This document shows positions 17,930 through 20,000 of a DNA stretch of 20,000 nucleotides, in pieces. Position 1 is the first letter of the stretch, and the number at the start of each line of letters is the position of its first letter. The notes beneath the pieces are model-generated. The model searched no databases. It saw only the letters and a list, made by a program, of their open reading frames with translations, and was not told where the DNA came from. This stretch comes from Neocallimastix lanati (nom. inval.) (Eukaryota > Neocallimastigomycota > Neocallimastigomycetes > Neocallimastigales > Neocallimastigaceae). The stretch is from positions 310,001 through 330,000 of the forward strand of contig JACVTC010000096.1 of assembly GCA_016946835.1 (NCBI GenBank). The letters run 5' to 3'. The position numbers were made by a program, and so were the translations under genes.

Positions 17930-19699
17930 TTAAATTTCATCTTTTTCTTTTTCTTTTTTGCTTTCATCATTGCCTTCTTCCTTTTTACTTTCATCTTTTC
18001 CTTCTTCATTTTTATTATCTAAAGAATCAATAGATAATAAACATTTATTAACATCATCAGCAAAAATACCATTCGTTTTAAACGTCGTATGAAGACCATC
18101 AATCCATATATATTTTGGAATATCTGCTTCGGTTAAATTTTTTTTATCCCAAAAATCATTACTATTAATAAATCCATAATCTTTATAGTGTTCCTGAATA
18201 TATCTAATTTCTTCCATCATATTATAAATAATAATATTTGAATCAGTAAATTTAGTAGTAAAATCTTTACTAAGCTTTTGTATATGTTCATTAAAGTTTT
18301 GGACATCAGAATCAAAATTTATTGAAGAACCATTTGATGAAGGTATTTCATTAATGGATTGAACATTAAAAATTAAAAAGTTTCTGGCACCAGTATCGTA
18401 CAAACCTTTGACATTGGTGAAAAAAATATCTCCAAGGGTATCTAAAGTTTGATTAAGGAAAGCTTGTGGGAATTCAGTACGATTTAAACTTGTAATATCA
18501 TTTGTTCCTAACCAGAAAGTAAATAGAGTATTACTTCCATTCCATTTATCAGCATACTTTCTACCTTTACTCATTCTTTCAATGAAATATGTATATTCTT
18601 CTCTAAAAGTGGTAGTAAAATATTTTCTTGGAACACTATTAATAATTCATCATTAAAATATATATATATATATAAATATAAATATAAATACAGATATAGA
18701 TATAGATATAGATATAGATATAGATATAGATATAGATATAGATATAGATATAGATATAGATATAGATATAGATATAGATATAGATATAGATAGAGAAATA
18801 GAAATAAATATCAATCAAATAATTATAGAGATATAGATAGATAGATAAATATTAATTCATTTTAATAAATAAAATTATTAAATATTTTAATTATTTTATA
18901 AATATATAAATAAAAAAAGAATGGTATTATTTCTTTTTATATATTTAAAATTTTAATTATATCTTAAAAATAGCTATGAATAAATAAATCATAGATTTTA
19001 TATATATATATTTATAAATAATATAAGATTTTAACTGTATCTTATATAAAAAAAAACAAAAGAAAAAAAAAAGTTTATATTACATGTCTTTATCGATACA
19101 AGCACCAGAAACAGAATAATTCCATAATGTCATATTATTAAGATTTGCTAAATGAACTGTCCAACTTTCACCTTTAGAATTATTCTATTTTAACATAACA
19201 AAAATATATATATATATATAATCATTAATTAATTATAAATCATTATTTTAAATCTTTTAAAATAATAAAAAAAAAATTAATTATAAATCATTATTTTAAA
19301 TCTTTTAAAATAATAAAAAAAAAAGATAACAATAATCAATTTAAATAATAATAATAATAATAATAAAACTATTTTTAAAATTTATGTTTTTTATTATTAT
19401 AAAACCTACTATTCCAGTATATGTCATATCATTAAAATTTGTATGAATTGCAGATAATGAATCACTATTATAAAATTATTATTATTAAAAATTAATATTA
19501 TTAAATTAACAATAATTATATATATTTATCAGAGCGAAGAAATTATTTACCCAAAAACTACTAATTCTGTTATATTATGATAATTAAAATTATTAGTACT
19601 TGATAAATAAGTAGTTGAAGTTTTACTTCCTTCTAAATATGCAAAAGCATTTTTTATTATCAACATTATAATAAATCCAATTAGAAATATATTATTCAT
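17930..19699 (-). CDS. Secreted GDSL/SGNH esterase (CE16-like)
   Basis: Four exons: 19699-19551, 19464-19410, 19184-19084 and 18635-17930. All introns are GT...AG (86, 225 and 448 bases). The sum is 1011 bases, or 336 residues. Residues 1-20 are a signal peptide ([20 protein letters not shown]). SGNH blocks: FGDSLS with nucleophile Ser52 (the Gly codon is split by intron 1), SGACID with Gly95, GTND with Asn147, and WIDGLHTT with Asp281 and His284. All catalytic residues are present, so it should hydrolyse esters; family CE16 members remove acetyl groups from plant polysaccharides or oligosaccharides. Eight N-glycosylation sequons fit secretion. Residues 305-336 are a Glu/Lys/Asp repeat tail ([19 protein letters not shown]) ending in KDEI, where gut-fungal enzymes often carry a dockerin; none is seen. 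A truncated 3' copy lies at 14312. The CE16 subfamily is inferred; lipase or another acylhydrolase is possible. Confidence 0.9.
18692..18791. repeat. (AGATAT)n microsatellite in esterase intron 3
   Basis: About 16 nearly perfect copies of the hexamer, followed by decayed GATAGA/GAAATA units to about 18850, all inside the third intron of the esterase gene. Confidence 0.95.
19227..19322. repeat. Exact 48-bp tandem duplication in esterase intron 2
   Basis: Two 48-base copies (19227-19274 and 19275-19322), identical by eye, starting AATTAATTATAAATCATTAT and ending in eight A. It lies well inside the intron, away from both splice sites. Confidence 0.9.
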
Positions 19700-20000
19700 T
19701 TTATTTTTATATAATTTGCTTATTAATAAAAAAAAATTTTTTTTTCTTTTTTTTTCTTGTCTATATTAAGTTTTATTGTTATTTTTATTGATTTTATATC
19801 ATAAATTTGATTTTCTTTATTCTTTTTATTTTTATTTTATTTTATTTAAAATTAACTAATTTTTTTTTTTTATTAAAAAAACGATTTTAAACTTTCTTTT
19901 ATACTTTTATACTTCTTATTATTTTTTTTTTTTTTACTATTAAATTGAAATAATAAATTTAAATATAGATAAATAGAAATAAATATAAATAAATAAATAT
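19700..20000. other. Upstream region of the esterase gene
   Basis: AT-rich sequence with T runs at 19735-19755, 19860-19871 and 19922-19936 that presumably contains the promoter. No distinct element or ORF is visible before the window ends. Confidence 0.4.

Noticed and set aside
1-20000. AATAAA polyadenylation signals and TATA boxes
   Set aside because: These words occur constantly in DNA of this composition, so no single site can be supported.
1-20000. CRISPR array, operon or prokaryotic defence system
   Set aside because: Repeats are simple-sequence or transposon-derived, genes are spliced and unrelated, and nothing indicates a prokaryotic source.

Overview
The window looks like nuclear DNA of an extremely AT-rich eukaryote. 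Coding islands have moderate GC and sit in long A/T homopolymers and low-complexity spacers. Two genes are split by short GT...AG introns. I infer an early-diverging fungus, most likely an anaerobic gut fungus (Neocallimastigomycota). The grounds are base composition, intron style, poly-A/T tracts and a secreted GDSL esterase of carbohydrate-esterase type. This is inference; another AT-rich eukaryote such as a slime mould is not excluded. I see no rRNA, tRNA or CRISPR.

Layout. Positions 3-65 hold the 3' end of a plus-strand gene cut by the window edge. Positions 1501-2151 (-) hold an intronless 216-aa protein with a mitochondrial/hydrogenosomal-type leader and a segment resembling the F1-ATPase inhibitor IF1. 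Positions 2152-5670 are low-complexity spacer with a minisatellite and two short unexplained coding-like relics. Positions 5890-8370 are a graveyard of minus-strand retroelement pieces: a Ty3/gypsy reverse transcriptase scrap, a Ty3/gypsy integrase with one frameshift and one stop, and a LINE-type endonuclease. Positions 9117-12187 (-) hold an eight-exon gene for a 359-aa FKBP prolyl isomerase with a C-terminal TPR domain and an unusual Cys-rich N-terminus (17 Cys in 55 residues). Positions 12188-14300 are spacer with one unidentified ORF. Positions 14312-14475 (-) are a decayed copy of the 3' end of the esterase gene, followed by a Ty1/copia-like gag relic (14865-15502, +). Positions 17088-17410 combine a dispersed repeat, a nearly perfect 32-bp-arm hairpin and a second repeat. 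Positions 17930-19699 (-) hold a four-exon, 336-aa secreted GDSL/SGNH esterase.

How the parts relate. The three complete genes do unrelated jobs: organelle bioenergetics, protein folding with probable Hsp90/Hsp70 binding, and secreted polysaccharide or ester hydrolysis. I see no operon-like or cluster logic. The other theme is genome turnover: local duplication of the esterase 3' end, dispersed repeats and broken retrotransposons of three classes. The best candidate for something undescribed is the Cys-rich, metallothionein-like FKBP-TPR protein. The IF1-like protein is second.
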